In this document: positions 7,555 through 16,841 of the stretch, piece after piece
Layout: each line of letters starts with the position of its first letter
Numbering within the stretch: position 1 is the first letter of the stretch
Assembly: GCA_001940855.1 (NCBI GenBank)
Contig: MSGS01000031.1
Location: forward strand, 2,273-66,272
Direction: 5' to 3'
Source of the DNA: Christensenellaceae bacterium Phil1
GTDB taxonomy: Bacteria > Bacillota > Clostridia > Christensenellales > CAG-138
Length of the DNA stretch: 64,000 bases
Program-made: the position numbers and the translations under genes
Notes under the pieces: generated by a model
Seen by the model: the letters and a program-made list of their open reading frames with translations, nothing else
Told to the model about the DNA's origin: nothing
Databases searched by the model: none

Positions 7555-7724
7555 GCGTAAACAATACCTTTCTGCTTATTTATATAAAGTATTCTTTCCA
7601 GTATTATACTCCGCAACACGCTTATCATCAAGCCTGAGCAATTTTACCAATCTGTAAACATTTGCTTTCGCGCGGCAGGACACAATTAATCCAAAATGTA
7701 ACACAATATTGATACGCGCTGCGC

Positions 7725-7753
7725 GTTTATTGTACATAATCTGTCGGTATAAT
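7725..7753 (+). promoter_or_regulatory. Candidate htrA promoter
   Basis: A perfect TATAAT at 7748-7753 lies 64 bases before the htrA start. GTTTAT sits 17 bases upstream as a weak -35 box. Assignment rests mainly on the -10 match and position. Confidence 0.4.
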
Positions 7754-7816
7754 AAGGCCATAAAAAGAAAACGACCACGAGTTTCCGCGGGAACGGGAAC
7801 GAAAGGAGGAAATAAT

Positions 7817-9199
7817 ATGGAAAACAACTGGAAATGGTATGAACAGCAAAACCCGCAGCAGAACGCCCAGCAGAACGCCCAGCAGAGCGAACAGCCGCAG
7901 CAGAGCCAGCCGAACTACGGCCAATATAATTACAGCACTAATGCAAACCCGGGCTACAATGCCTACGGTGCGGGCAACGGCGGCAGCGGAAACGGCAGTA
8001 AGCCGAAAAAGTTTGTTACGATGACGCAGATGATAGTTACCGTGATAGTGGCGGCGCTGCTGTTCACGGGCGCTGGACTGGCGATAGGCCGCGGCATAAG
8101 CGCAAACAATGAGCCCACCCAGCAGGAGGTGCTTAACAACGCGACCACAGCGCCAGAGCAGAACAACACGGCTAACACGCCTGCAGCAACGCAGGATCCT
8201 GCCACGCAGCCCAGTAACGGCATTAAGACGAACGACAGCCGCGCCGAGGGCGACGGCAGCACGAGCGTTGTACAGAGCAGCATGAGCAGCGTTGTGAGCA
8301 TAGATATCGAGGCCGAGGTTTCCACCGGACGCTACTGGTATTCACAGGGTGAAACGGAAAGCGAAACGGTCGGCAGCGGCAGCGGCGTGATACTCACGTC
8401 CGATGGTTACATCGTTACCAATAACCACGTTGTGTCCGGCGCGGATAAAATAAAGGTATATCTGCAGGACGGCACGGAATACGAAGCGCAGCTCATAGGC
8501 GCGGACAGCTACACGGATCTTGCCGTGATAAAGATAGATGCCGAGAATCTTCCCGCCGCAACGGTAGGCTCCAGCAGCACCCTTATGGTGGGTGATACGG
8601 TATACGCAATAGGCAACCCTCTTGGCGTGCTTGCCACCAGCGTATCCAAGGGCATTGTGAGCGGCCTTGACAGGGAAGTTACCATTGATGGTCAGCAGAT
8701 GACGCTTATGCAGGTGAACGCCAGCGTAAACCCCGGCAACAGCGGCGGCGGTCTGTTCAATGCGGACGGCGAACTGGTCGGCATAGTCAATTCAAAGGCC
8801 AGCGGCGAAAACGTTGAAGGCATAGGCTTTGCCATTCCTATGGACACGGCTAAGAGCGTTATAACCGACCTTATGGATCACGGCTTTGTAACCGGCAGAC
8901 CGTATCTTGGCATAGTGATGCAGAACGTGGCCTTTACCACAGGCAACCGCGGGTTCTTCGGCAGCAGCTATACTACCCACCCGCAGATATACTCCATCGA
9001 ATCCGGCAGCGCGGCTGAAAAGGCCGGCCTGAAGGTGAACGATATCATTCTTGCATTCGGCGGGGAACAGATAACAAGTTCTTCCGAAATTTCCGCCCTG
9101 CTTTACGGATATAATGTGGGCGATACGGTAACAATAACCGTACAGCGCGGCAGCGAGCAGATAGACGTTGACGTTACGCTGGGCGAAAGGCAGAGCTGA
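7817..9199 (+). CDS. htrA: HtrA/DegP-like membrane-anchored serine protease
   Basis: The 460-residue protein has a Gln/Asn-rich cytoplasmic N-terminus with a repeated NAQQ unit, one transmembrane helix near residues 70-92, a Ser/Thr linker, a trypsin-fold domain and a C-terminal PDZ domain. The catalytic triad is visible: His204 in TNNHVVSG, Asp234 in YTDLAVIKID and Ser309 in NPGNSGGGL. The PDZ carries PYLGIVMQ and AGLKVNDIILAFGG. Members degrade or refold misfolded exported proteins outside the membrane. ATG 7817 has AAAGGAGG eight bases upstream; upstream in-frame starts lack a site. The gene is monocistronic with a terminator at 9268. The family is often controlled by envelope-stress two-component systems, but no operator is evident here. 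Confidence 0.93.
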   Translation: MENNWKWYEQQNPQQNAQQNAQQSEQPQQSQPNYGQYNYSTNANPGYNAYGAGNGGSGNGSKPKKFVTMTQMIVTVIVAALLFTGAGLAIGRGISANNEPTQQEVLNNATTAPEQNNTANTPAATQDPATQPSNGIKTNDSRAEGDGSTSVVQSSMSSVVSIDIEAEVSTGRYWYSQGETESETVGSGSGVILTSDGYIVTNNHVVSGADKIKVYLQDGTEYEAQLIGADSYTDLAVIKIDAENLPAATVGSSSTLMVGDTVYAIGNPLGVLATSVSKGIVSGLDREVTIDGQQMTLMQVNASVNPGNSGGGLFNADGELVGIVNSKASGENVEGIGFAIPMDTAKSVITDLMDHGFVTGRPYLGIVMQNVAFTTGNRGFFGSSYTTHPQIYSIESGSAAEKAGLKVNDIILAFGGEQITSSSEISALLYGYNVGDTVTITVQRGSEQIDVDVTLGERQS

Positions 9200-9267
9200 C
9201 AAGTCCTTGCGCCGAAACAAGCTTTGGTCATGACGGGCACTCCGTTTTGACATACCCCCCATCCATA

Positions 9268-9303
9268 GAAGGGCGCCGCAGAAATGCGGCGCTCTTCGTT
9301 TTA
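9268..9303 (+). terminator. htrA terminator
   Basis: GAAGGGCGCCGCA, loop GAAA and TGCGGCGCTCTTC form a long GC-rich stem followed by GTTTTA. Confidence 0.7.
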
Positions 9304-9345
9304 TGCATAAAACCAATGTATAATCCTAAAATATGCAATTTCGGC

Positions 9346-9374
9346 TTGACGAAGCGTCAAATATTATATAAAAT
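9346..9374 (+). promoter_or_regulatory. GntR-gene promoter with palindromic operator over the -35 box
   Basis: TTGACG (9346-9351) and TAAAAT (9369-9374) are separated by exactly 17 bases. The -35 box is the left arm of a palindrome, TTGACG-AAG-CGTCAA (9346-9360). A regulator bound there would exclude RNA polymerase, which fits autoregulation by the GntR-family protein encoded 86 bases downstream. Operator identity is inference. Confidence 0.6.
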
Positions 9375-9459
9375 ATATCTATGCAATCAGTCTGCTTTTG
9401 CGGTGTATGACAACATCGGTCGATATATTCTAAAAATTAAAGAGAGTTAGGAAGGCATT

Positions 9460-10137
9460 ATGGAATTTGCAAGAATAGCGCAGGAGCTTCAGCCGCGCTC
9501 CATAGCGGCACGGGATTGGGTGTTTCAGGTGATACGCACGGCAATAATCCGCGGCGTTCTGCCGGGCGGTATGCCGCTGAGGCAGGATGAAATATCAACA
9601 ACGCTCAACGTGAGCCATATTCCCGTAAGGGAAGCGCTGAGGCAGCTTGAGGCGCAGGGCTTGGTGCGCATATATCCAAACCGCGGCGCGGTGGTAACGA
9701 AGCTGTGCGCAAGCGAACTTGCGAACGTTATGGATACGCGCATAATGCTTGAAACCGGCACGCTTGGCGCGGCGATACCGCTGATGACGGACGAAACCAT
9801 ATGCAAGGCCAGGCAGTATCTTGATGAATTTAATGAAGAGCAGAACATGGAGTATCTTGATTCCATCAATCTTAAACTGCACTTTGCCCTGTATGAACCC
9901 AGCGGCAATAAGGTCGCCATAGGGCTGATAGATCAGTTCCATGCCAATGTGGACAGATATCTGCACCCGTTTTATACCAAGGCGGACATGCCCCGCGTGA
10001 AGAACATAGCCGAGCATCGCGCACTGATAGATGCATGCGAAGCAAAGGACACCGTGCTTGCAAAGGCTATACTTAGAACGCATCTTGAAAGCACTAAGCG
10101 GGCGCTGCTCAAGTCCCCGCTGCTGGCTAAGGAGTAA
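9460..10137 (+). CDS. GntR-family (FadR/FCD subfamily) transcriptional regulator
   Basis: The 225-residue protein has an N-terminal winged helix-turn-helix (about residues 18-80) with the classic GntR pattern LRQDEISTTLNVSHIPVREALRQLEAQGL and NRGAVV. The C-terminal FCD ligand-binding domain contains DTRIMLETG, LHFALYEPSGN and AEHRALIDACEAKD, whose Asp/His positions usually bind a metal and a small carboxylate. Such repressors control catabolic or fatty-acid genes and often themselves. A TTGACG/CGTCAA palindrome over its own promoter is a plausible binding site. The next gene, 8 bases downstream, is a broken hydrolase gene that may be the former target or co-transcribed partner. The ligand cannot be predicted. 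Confidence 0.9.
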   Translation: MEFARIAQELQPRSIAARDWVFQVIRTAIIRGVLPGGMPLRQDEISTTLNVSHIPVREALRQLEAQGLVRIYPNRGAVVTKLCASELANVMDTRIMLETGTLGAAIPLMTDETICKARQYLDEFNEEQNMEYLDSINLKLHFALYEPSGNKVAIGLIDQFHANVDRYLHPFYTKADMPRVKNIAEHRALIDACEAKDTVLAKAILRTHLESTKRALLKSPLLAKE

Positions 10138-10145
10138 AACGCCTG

Positions 10146-11066
10146 TTGAATACTAAAAAAGAAAACGACATACTGGAAGCAACGCTTTCGATAGCCGAGA
10201 ACGGATATGCTGAAGCGTATCGGTTTTTGGTCGATGCGTATGAAAAGGACGCTGGGAGTTTTGGTCCGCAGGCGCTGTATTTCCTTGCCTGTTTGGCGGG
10301 CGGAGCCGATATGCCGGAAAAAGCCTTGGCATGGATAAGAAAAGCCGTTGCCGATAACGGATGGTGGTACAGGCCGGAGGTACTGGAGGACGGCGACCTT
10401 GAGCCGCTTAAAGATAATGCTGAGTTTATCGCGCTTAAAGCCGTTTCCGATGCACGCTATGCGGACGCGGTAGCTAAGGCCAAGGAAGTGTTCTCATGGG
10501 AAGGGAAGAGGGCAGAAAAGCTGTTCCTTGCCGTTCACGGAAACACCCAAAATGGACAGACAGCGCGGAATGATTGGGAACCGTTGCTTGGCGAAAACAG
10601 CCAATGGCAGACAGAAACGATACAAAGCGCGGAACCGGACGGATACGGAACGTATCGGTGGAGCTATGACATGGTATCGTATCAGCCCGTAGCAAGGGCG
10701 CTCCAAATGATACAAAGCGCAGGCTATAAGCAAATAGCTTGCGGCGGTTTTTCGGCGGGGTGCGATATGCTGCTGCGCACAGTGCTGTTCACGCCCGCGC
10801 GCTGCGACATGCTGATTCTGTAAAGCCCATGGATACCGTTATTGCATGAAAATGCAGGGCAGTTGATCGATGCTATCGGTCAAAAGGGAATTGCTCTGAA
10901 TATCTTTTGCGGTTCGGAAGATGCCGACTGCCTTCCAATGGCGGAGCAGTTATATGCATTGGCCGCTAAAAATGGCCTGAATGTGCGGCTTGATATTCAA
11001 AAAGACTATCGACATCAATTCCCCGACAGCCCGTCCGCATTGACGGACTTGCTGCGGGGGATGTAA
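10146..11066 (+). pseudogene. Serine (alpha/beta) hydrolase gene interrupted by in-frame TAA
   Basis: A TTG-started frame encodes 225 residues ending DMLIL and then TAA at 10821-10823. The same frame continues open as SPWIPLLHENAGQL and runs to TAA at 11064-11066, giving 306 codons in total. The N-terminal third looks like tetratricopeptide-type helices (AEAYRFLVDAYEKDAG). A hydrolase domain follows with LFLAVHGN and the nucleophile elbow GFSAG (Ser203). The expected acid (EDADC) and histidine (YRHQFP) fall after the stop, so the truncated product would lack a full triad. A CAA Gln to TAA change at codon 226 explains the break. It follows the GntR gene by eight bases. Recent inactivation is likely because no other damage is visible. 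Confidence 0.8.
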
Positions 11067-11081
11067 GAAAGATTTGATGAT

Positions 11082-11115
11082 AAAACAGGCTTTCGGGATG
11101 AGAGCCTGTTTTTAT
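11082..11115. terminator. Terminator between convergent genes
   Basis: AAAACAGGCT and AGCCTGTTTTTAT pair across a partly paired loop. T and A tracts on both sides allow it to serve both the hydrolase gene and the convergent gene at 11144. Confidence 0.8.
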
Positions 11116-11143
11116 AATACTTAATTGAAGTTATTTGTTGAAA

Positions 11144-12775
11144 TCAGACGCAACTGAACGGAACCAACTCCCAAATATGTGTGGAAGTTTCATTGAACAA
11201 TTCGTCATATACTAAGCCGTTTGGATTTGGGCCGCGCTGCTCCACGATAAATATCTTGTTCCCGTCTGAAAATGCGCGGCAAACTATGCCGGCAAAAGAA
11301 AATCTGGAAACTACTTTTCCGCTTTTATCGAGCACAATAACTTTCTTCTGACTTTCGTTTGTGCATAGTATAAGGCCATTTGAAAAAACAGCTATAGCAT
11401 AAGCGGGAATTTCAAAAATTACCTTTAATGCTTCACCGTTGCGAAGATTGAAGAATCGTATTCCTGTTGAATCCCAGCAATTCCAAATTGTATCGCAGTA
11501 TATTTGCTCGTTTTCTATATAATAGTTGCCAAAATATCCGGCTAATCGGTATTCCTTATCCAAGTTGCTATCAATGACAACTAATTTGCTTGTGCTGCGG
11601 CAGCAGTAGATAAAGGAATTTATCGACTCGGCATATATCAGGTGGACTGCTTCATCGTTGGCTGAAATATGATGCAAACGCAGCAGTTCACCGGTTTCGG
11701 TATTGATTTGCCAAATTAGTGCATCGGCATCGGGAATGCCGCGAGTTGCGGGTGAAAATAGCGTAACGACGCCATCGAAAGAACTATGTATATGATAAAG
11801 TTGCCGTGAATTGCTCAGCTCGGGTTCAAAGCGCCAGCACTCGGTTCCGTCTTTTTTTATGCAGCTTACATACTCAGATCCCACAATTTGGGACCAACTA
11901 CCGTCATCCTTCTGCTCTTTGACGGTTTTAGCATACAGCACAACAAGATTTCCACTCTTTGTTATCCAGACTACAGATCGACAAGCGGCTGGAAGTGGGC
12001 CGATATCCTGATAATCATCGGTATTTCCGTTGTACAATAACAGATAATCCTTACGGTTCTCATTATCCGAATAAGGGTAGGCTAAAAGTCCATCTGCTCC
12101 TGGAACAAAGTATTCCTTTACATCTGTGTTGTATAACAGCGTACTGAGTCTATATCTTTGCCATTGCGGTTGCAGCAGTTCTAAAAGTTTCTGCCGGATT
12201 TTCATTTCATCAGGCCAAACTTCCTGCGGTACTTCGGATAAGCTGTACTTATTAGGTCGCTTGCACAGCATTGCTTCCCGCAGCTTGATTGTGCGCAATG
12301 TGGAATCTCCGCGCTCAACAATGCGTGGTTGCTCGTTTTGCATATCATACAGCGCTGCGCCGATGGTTTCTTCCAACAGTTTTAATTGCTCCTCAAAACA
12401 GGTGCAATGAGAAGCATAACGCAACGCTTTGGCAGGTAAATCATCACCGAATAAGTCGTTTAACTTTTTGCCGAATTTTATCCACGTCAAATCACTGCCA
12501 CAGGAAGCGGCTTTCCTTCCGGCGCTATATAGGTCGCAATGGAATAGCTCATCATCAAAGTATAGAAATAATAATGCTATAGCGGCATGTTCATTTGTCA
12601 ACTTCTTTGCAAGCTTGCATAGCCTGCTTATATTATCGCCATCGGTTACGCATGCTGGCACAATGGTGATCCATGGCAAATTCTGTTCGCGCAGCAAATC
12701 GCTTGGCGCAAGCAGTGGTTCGATTACTGAGCGGTTTATACCATATAGGCTGAGGGTCGTTAAGGTCGTTCCCAT
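11144..12775 (-). CDS. Hypothetical protein, beta-propeller-like C-terminal half
   Basis: I do not recognise the 543-residue protein as a named family. It lacks a signal peptide and starts MGTTLTTLSLYGINRSVI. The first 200 residues are mixed alpha/beta with a run of cysteines (CHCDLY, ASCGSD, SHCTCFEEQ). The second half has repeated propeller-like strand units such as VVWITKSGNLVVLYA, DGVVTLFSPA, KLVVIDSNLDKEY and KKVIVLDKSGKVV, followed by a soluble C-terminus. ATG 12775 is chosen because TGGAG lies seven bases upstream. Its base composition is more A+T rich than neighbours. It stands alone between a terminator and a tRNA gene. A cytoplasmic scaffold or sensing role is possible but unproven. 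Confidence 0.75.
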   Translation of the reverse strand: MGTTLTTLSLYGINRSVIEPLLAPSDLLREQNLPWITIVPACVTDGDNISRLCKLAKKLTNEHAAIALLFLYFDDELFHCDLYSAGRKAASCGSDLTWIKFGKKLNDLFGDDLPAKALRYASHCTCFEEQLKLLEETIGAALYDMQNEQPRIVERGDSTLRTIKLREAMLCKRPNKYSLSEVPQEVWPDEMKIRQKLLELLQPQWQRYRLSTLLYNTDVKEYFVPGADGLLAYPYSDNENRKDYLLLYNGNTDDYQDIGPLPAACRSVVWITKSGNLVVLYAKTVKEQKDDGSWSQIVGSEYVSCIKKDGTECWRFEPELSNSRQLYHIHSSFDGVVTLFSPATRGIPDADALIWQINTETGELLRLHHISANDEAVHLIYAESINSFIYCCRSTSKLVVIDSNLDKEYRLAGYFGNYYIENEQIYCDTIWNCWDSTGIRFFNLRNGEALKVIFEIPAYAIAVFSNGLILCTNESQKKVIVLDKSGKVVSRFSFAGIVCRAFSDGNKIFIVEQRGPNPNGLVYDELFNETSTHIWELVPFSCV

Positions 12776-12900
12776 AGTTTTCTCCATGCGTTTTATTGCG
12801 ATAGTAAAGTATTACGGCTTGAAGAGATTATAATAAAGGCTGGAATGTTTTGCAAGCTGTATAAAGAAAAGAACGGCTATTTAACAATAACCGTTCTCAG

Positions 12901-12976
<76 letters not shown>

Positions 12977-13093
12977 ACGTTATCTTTGTTGCAAAATATA
13001 TATTAGCATAAGACGGCTGTGGTGTCAAGCTTTTTTGCGAATATTTTTTTGTTGCGCTGCAAACACTTGGCATTATATACGGAGGTATAGTGG

Positions 13094-13819
13094 ATGCTTG
13101 TATTGTTTTGCAGGGTTATAATACTCTATTTTCTTGTGTTTTTTGTTATCCGGCTTACCGGTAAGCGGCAGATAAGCGAGCTGCAGCCGTTTGATCTTTG
13201 CATAACGCTGCTTATTGCGGATATGGCAAGCGTGGCTGCCACCAATACCGGCGTCCCGCTGCTGTACGGCATAGTGCCGATTGTTACGCTGTTTTTGGTG
13301 CAGCAGCTTATATCGTTCCTTTCTCTTAAAAGCGAAAGCATACGCAAGGCCGTGTGCGGTCAGCCGTTGCTGCTGATTTCGCGCGGGGTAGTGCAGGAAA
13401 AGGCGCTGAAGAGCGCGCGGTATACCATTACCGACCTTACGGAGCAGCTCAGGGTAAAGGATGTTTTTACTTTAAGCGATGTTGAATACGCCATACTTGA
13501 AACCAACGGCGAGCTCTCCGTTCTGCTGAAAGGGCCTATGCAGCAGCCGACTTATCGGGACTTTGCAATGCCCTCGCCTGATGCCGCGCCCGCACTTATG
13601 CTCGTTCAGGACGGGGCCGTGCATCCGGATACGCTTGCGCGCGCAGGACGGGACGAAGCATGGCTCAATAAACAGCTTGCCAAGGTCGGCTGCGGCGATG
13701 TGCGCTCGGTGTTCTTCGCATTTCTTGCATCTGATGGCGTGCTGCACGTACAGCTTCGCTCCGAAGCTGGTGGCAGGCATTATTTTATAGACACCAATGC
13801 AAAGGGGGACGGCAAGTGA
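13094..13819 (+). CDS. DUF421 (YetF-family) membrane protein
   Basis: The 241-residue protein has three N-terminal hydrophobic helices and the family signature VIRLTGKRQISELQPFDLCITLLIADMAS. A cytoplasmic domain follows with LLLISRGVVQEKALKSARYTITDL and LSDVEYAILETNGELSVL. DUF421/YetF proteins are common in spore formers; some members act in spore germination or membrane integrity, but their biochemical role is not settled. ATG 13094 has GGAGG about seven bases upstream. Its stop overlaps the start of a DUF4363 gene by four bases, a recurrent pairing that indicates joint function and translational coupling. Confidence 0.88.
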   Translation: MLVLFCRVIILYFLVFFVIRLTGKRQISELQPFDLCITLLIADMASVAATNTGVPLLYGIVPIVTLFLVQQLISFLSLKSESIRKAVCGQPLLLISRGVVQEKALKSARYTITDLTEQLRVKDVFTLSDVEYAILETNGELSVLLKGPMQQPTYRDFAMPSPDAAPALMLVQDGAVHPDTLARAGRDEAWLNKQLAKVGCGDVRSVFFAFLASDGVLHVQLRSEAGGRHYFIDTNAKGDGK

Positions 13820-14217
13820 GGTACAGAATATTTACATGGGCTGACATAACGGCATGCATAATAGTGATAGCGGTGCTGCTTTTCGTATTTATATATCCGT
13901 ATTGCCTGAGCTGGGATTATTATGAACTGTTTTATGATAAGCAGCAGCGCGTGCTTGAATGTACCCGCGAAGAAAATTGGGGAGAGGCACAAAAGCTGAT
14001 GGAAGCCATGGCGGCGGACTTTTATGTCAAGCGGGACTCAATGCGCTTTTTTTACGACCATGAGGACATAGATGAAATAGAAGGGTATATACTTTCCGCG
14101 CAGGAGTTGATACTGCGCGAGGAAAGCGAACAGTCAGCATCCGAACTTATGCATGCGCTTATAGTAGCGGACTTCCTCAGGGGAATACAATGCTTCGATA
14201 TGCCGAATTTGTTTTGA
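13816..14217 (+). CDS. DUF4363-like membrane protein
   Basis: The 133-residue product has a single N-terminal transmembrane helix (TACIIVIAVLLFVFIYPY) and an outward helical domain with REENWGEAQKLMEAM and SEQSASELMHALIVADFLRGIQ. This matches DUF4363 proteins, which are commonly encoded after YetF/DUF421 proteins. The GTG start overlaps the preceding TGA. Function is unknown; association with the YetF partner at the membrane is inferred from gene coupling. Confidence 0.75.
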   Translation: MRYRIFTWADITACIIVIAVLLFVFIYPYCLSWDYYELFYDKQQRVLECTREENWGEAQKLMEAMAADFYVKRDSMRFFYDHEDIDEIEGYILSAQELILREESEQSASELMHALIVADFLRGIQCFDMPNLF

Positions 14218-14222
14218 AGAGA

Positions 14223-14254
14223 GAAGCGACTTATGAATCAAGCCGCTTCTTTTA
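14223..14254 (+). terminator. Terminator of the DUF421/DUF4363 operon
   Basis: GAAGCGACTT pairs with AAGCCGCTTC (one mismatch) across a seven-base loop and is followed by TTTTAATT. Confidence 0.7.
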
Positions 14255-14260
14255 ATTATA

Positions 14261-15616
14261 TTATGCTTCCGCCATTTCCGTTTTCTTTGCTTTCTTTTCG
14301 GTATATACGAAATAGATAAGGCAAAGGGCTATTTGTATCACTGTGGAGGCAGGAGTGGCAAGGCCGATATAGAACAGCGATATGCCCTGTATGCGGCTCA
14401 TGAAATACGAAAACGGTATGCGCACAAGGAATGCGCCCGCTATACCCTGCACCATTGTGAACGTGGTGCGGCCGCAGCCGCTGTAGTATCCGCAGAAGCA
14501 GAAAAGGAACGCAGTAAGTATGCAGTCTATGCTGTATGCCTTAAGATAGTCGCTCGCCATTCGGATAACCACTTGGTCGTTTGAGAATATCCCCGCCAAA
14601 GCTTCGCCGTGGAAAAACGAAAGGTAGCCCATTACCGCGCCCGCGGCAAGGCTTGTAAGTATGCCGTATTTCAGCGCAAGCTTAGCCCTGTCGCTCCGCT
14701 TTGCGCCTATGTTCTGCGCCACGAATGCGGATAGGGACTGCATGTATGCCGAGGCCACCAGCATAAGGAAGCCGCATATTTTTTCCGCCACGCCTACGCC
14801 TGCACTTTGCGTAAGACCAAGGGAATTGACTATTGCGAATATAACAAGGAAGGAAAGGCTCACCAGCAGCTCCTGCAGCGCTACCGGCGCGCCTAACTTG
14901 AACAGCTGCAGCGCTATGTCCTTATCTATGCGAATATCCGCACGGGAAAATGCAAACGGCATCGCCCTGCGCGATATTATTATAAGCGAAAGCACAACGC
15001 TTACCGCCTGCGCAAGCACGGTTGCGTATGCCGCGCCGTCCGCGCCCATTTTGAATACCGCTACAAGCAGCAGATCGCCGAATATATTGACAACGCACGC
15101 TATCGCAACGGTTATCAGCGGCATCTTTGAATCTCCCATGCCGCGGAATATGCTGCCGAGAAGGTTGAAAGCTATTATGAATATAGTTCCCGCCGAGCAT
15201 ATGCGCACATATGAAACGGTTTGGCTGAACGCTTCCTCCGGCGCCTGCATAAGGGCGGATATTTCAGGGGTGAACGCAACGAATACAATCGTGCATACCG
15301 CCGCAATTATTGCAAAAAGCGCCACGCCCGTGCCTATTACCTTGCCGCCGAGTTCGCTTTTGCCTTCGCCTATTTTTTGACCGAGCAGTATGGTTATGCC
15401 TATTGAAAAGCTTGTAAGTACGAACGTAAGGCTCTGCATTATCTGGCTGCCTGTGGCAACGCCCGAAACATCGGCCGTGGTTGCGAATTTGCCAACCACC
15501 AGCAAATCCACCGCGCCGTACATGGCCTGTAAAAACAGCGCCAGAAATACGGGATATGCAAATTTAAGCAGCGGGCCTAATATTTTGCCCTTTGTAAAGT
15601 CGTGCAGCGATTCCAT
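14261..15616 (-). CDS. MATE-family efflux transporter
   Basis: The 451-residue protein has about twelve predicted hydrophobic helices and the MATE layout of two similar halves, opening with ILGPLLKFAYPVFLALFLQAMYG. It also has VDLLVVGKFATTADVSGVATGSQ and NLLGSIFRGMGDSKMPL. MATE proteins export cationic drugs, toxins or metabolites in exchange for Na+ or H+. Length is normal (about 450). It lies 10 bases downstream of the DUF362 ferredoxin gene on the same strand, so they are probably co-transcribed. The substrate is not predictable. Confidence 0.92.
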   Translation of the reverse strand: MESLHDFTKGKILGPLLKFAYPVFLALFLQAMYGAVDLLVVGKFATTADVSGVATGSQIMQSLTFVLTSFSIGITILLGQKIGEGKSELGGKVIGTGVALFAIIAAVCTIVFVAFTPEISALMQAPEEAFSQTVSYVRICSAGTIFIIAFNLLGSIFRGMGDSKMPLITVAIACVVNIFGDLLLVAVFKMGADGAAYATVLAQAVSVVLSLIIISRRAMPFAFSRADIRIDKDIALQLFKLGAPVALQELLVSLSFLVIFAIVNSLGLTQSAGVGVAEKICGFLMLVASAYMQSLSAFVAQNIGAKRSDRAKLALKYGILTSLAAGAVMGYLSFFHGEALAGIFSNDQVVIRMASDYLKAYSIDCILTAFLFCFCGYYSGCGRTTFTMVQGIAGAFLVRIPFSYFMSRIQGISLFYIGLATPASTVIQIALCLIYFVYTEKKAKKTEMAEA

Positions 15617-15626
15617 TTATCTATCC

Positions 15627-16772
15627 TCATTTGTTAAGCAGCCGCGCTATTGCCGTGCGCTTCACCTTCATTGCGCCCTTTGGGCAGAATTCCTGGCAGC
15701 AGAAGCAGCGTATGCATTTTTTGCGGTCTATGCTCGGCAGCTTATTCTTCATTGTTATGGCTTTGGCCGGGCAAAGCTTTGCGCACAGGCCACAGCCTAT
15801 GCATTCGCTCTTTACGGCGGCGGGCTTGGAGGCCATAACCATCTTCATAAATGCCCGCGTAACGCCGCGCGTGTTTTTTACTGATGTTATGTCGTGCCGT
15901 GGGGTAAGCTCGCAGTCCTTTATTATAAATCGGTCGGCATCGCCGTAAAGCGATACCTTATCAAGCGAATCGCGGCTTAAACCGCGCTCTATCGCGGCTG
16001 CTATTGTAGGCACGTCCATCGGCTCAACGCCTATAAGCCTTGCCCCTACAAGGTCTGCATCGTATGCCGTGTGCGCGGCTATCAGCGCGCCGCATTCGCG
16101 CGGGCGGCCCGCCGTTGGACCGTTGCCGTCCATTGCCGTTACCGCATCTATAAGCGCAAGCACGGGGTGGTTATATTCGTATATATCCACAAGCATGTTT
16201 GAAAAATCCTCGTGATTTGGGAAACGGTAATGATACTCAAGCTTTACCGTGCCGGGTATGGTGCCATACAGATTTTTCAGCGCGCCCGTCATGCCCATCA
16301 TGCCGTGGGTTTTAAGCTTGGCGAATGTTATAAGAACGTCCACATCATCGAGCCAGCCCGTATAGTGAAAGCTTTTGAGCACCTTAGCGTCCGCAAAATG
16401 CCCTTCCTTTGAAGAGAAATCATCGTTCAGCTTTGCTCCCGCTTCGGCTGCAAGCGTCATGCCCGTTGCGGAATAGGAATGGTTCAGCGCCGCGGCAGTA
16501 TATATCCCGCCCGGGCTTTCGCCTATCGTTACCTGTGCGCCGCGTTCAATAAGCATTTTTGTAAGCTCCGCTACCATTACCGGATGCGTACATACGGCAA
16601 ACTCAGGCGTTTTGGCAGCGGCAAGGTTTGGCTTTATGCCCACCTTCATGCCGGCTTTAACCCAGTCAAGCCCGCCTATTGCATCAAGCGCCTCTGTTAA
16701 AGCGGCGCGGACATGCTCGGCCTCGTAATCGGGGCAGGGGACTATTGCCGCATCGTAAACGGTGTTGCGCAT
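15627..16772 (-). CDS. DUF362 protein with C-terminal 2x[4Fe-4S] ferredoxin domain
   Basis: The 381-residue protein joins an N-terminal DUF362 domain (VGIKPNLAAAKTPEFAVCTHP, KLKTHGMMGMTGALKNLYG, DAVTAMDGNGPTAGRPRECG) to two ferredoxin motifs, CIGCGLCAKLCP and CIRCFCCQEFCP, near residues 316-365. DUF362-ferredoxin proteins are widespread in anaerobes; a redox role is likely but no reaction is established. The two intact CxxCxxCxxxCP motifs suggest electron transfer between two clusters. It is upstream of the MATE gene in a probable two-gene operon and is preceded by a GGAG-type site. Oxygen-sensitive clusters fit an anaerobic host. Confidence 0.9.
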   Translation of the reverse strand: MRNTVYDAAIVPCPDYEAEHVRAALTEALDAIGGLDWVKAGMKVGIKPNLAAAKTPEFAVCTHPVMVAELTKMLIERGAQVTIGESPGGIYTAAALNHSYSATGMTLAAEAGAKLNDDFSSKEGHFADAKVLKSFHYTGWLDDVDVLITFAKLKTHGMMGMTGALKNLYGTIPGTVKLEYHYRFPNHEDFSNMLVDIYEYNHPVLALIDAVTAMDGNGPTAGRPRECGALIAAHTAYDADLVGARLIGVEPMDVPTIAAAIERGLSRDSLDKVSLYGDADRFIIKDCELTPRHDITSVKNTRGVTRAFMKMVMASKPAAVKSECIGCGLCAKLCPAKAITMKNKLPSIDRKKCIRCFCCQEFCPKGAMKVKRTAIARLLNK

Positions 16773-16800
16773 TTATAATATGCTCCTTTCTTATAAGTAA

Positions 16801-16818
16801 GGCGGGGAAGTCCCCGCC
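16801..16818 (-). terminator. Hairpin after typA
   Basis: GGCGGGG, a four-base loop and CCCCGCC form a perfect 7-bp GC stem about 24 bases after the typA stop. The following TTACTTAT is a weak T-tract, so termination is possible but incomplete. Confidence 0.5.
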
Positions 16819-16841
16819 GTGTATTTTGCTTTGAAAAAGTA

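Noticed and set aside
7821-7930. Short tandem repeats in the htrA N-terminus as a CRISPR or mobile repeat
   Set aside because: They are in-frame codon repeats of a Gln/Asn-rich segment, not spaced repeats.
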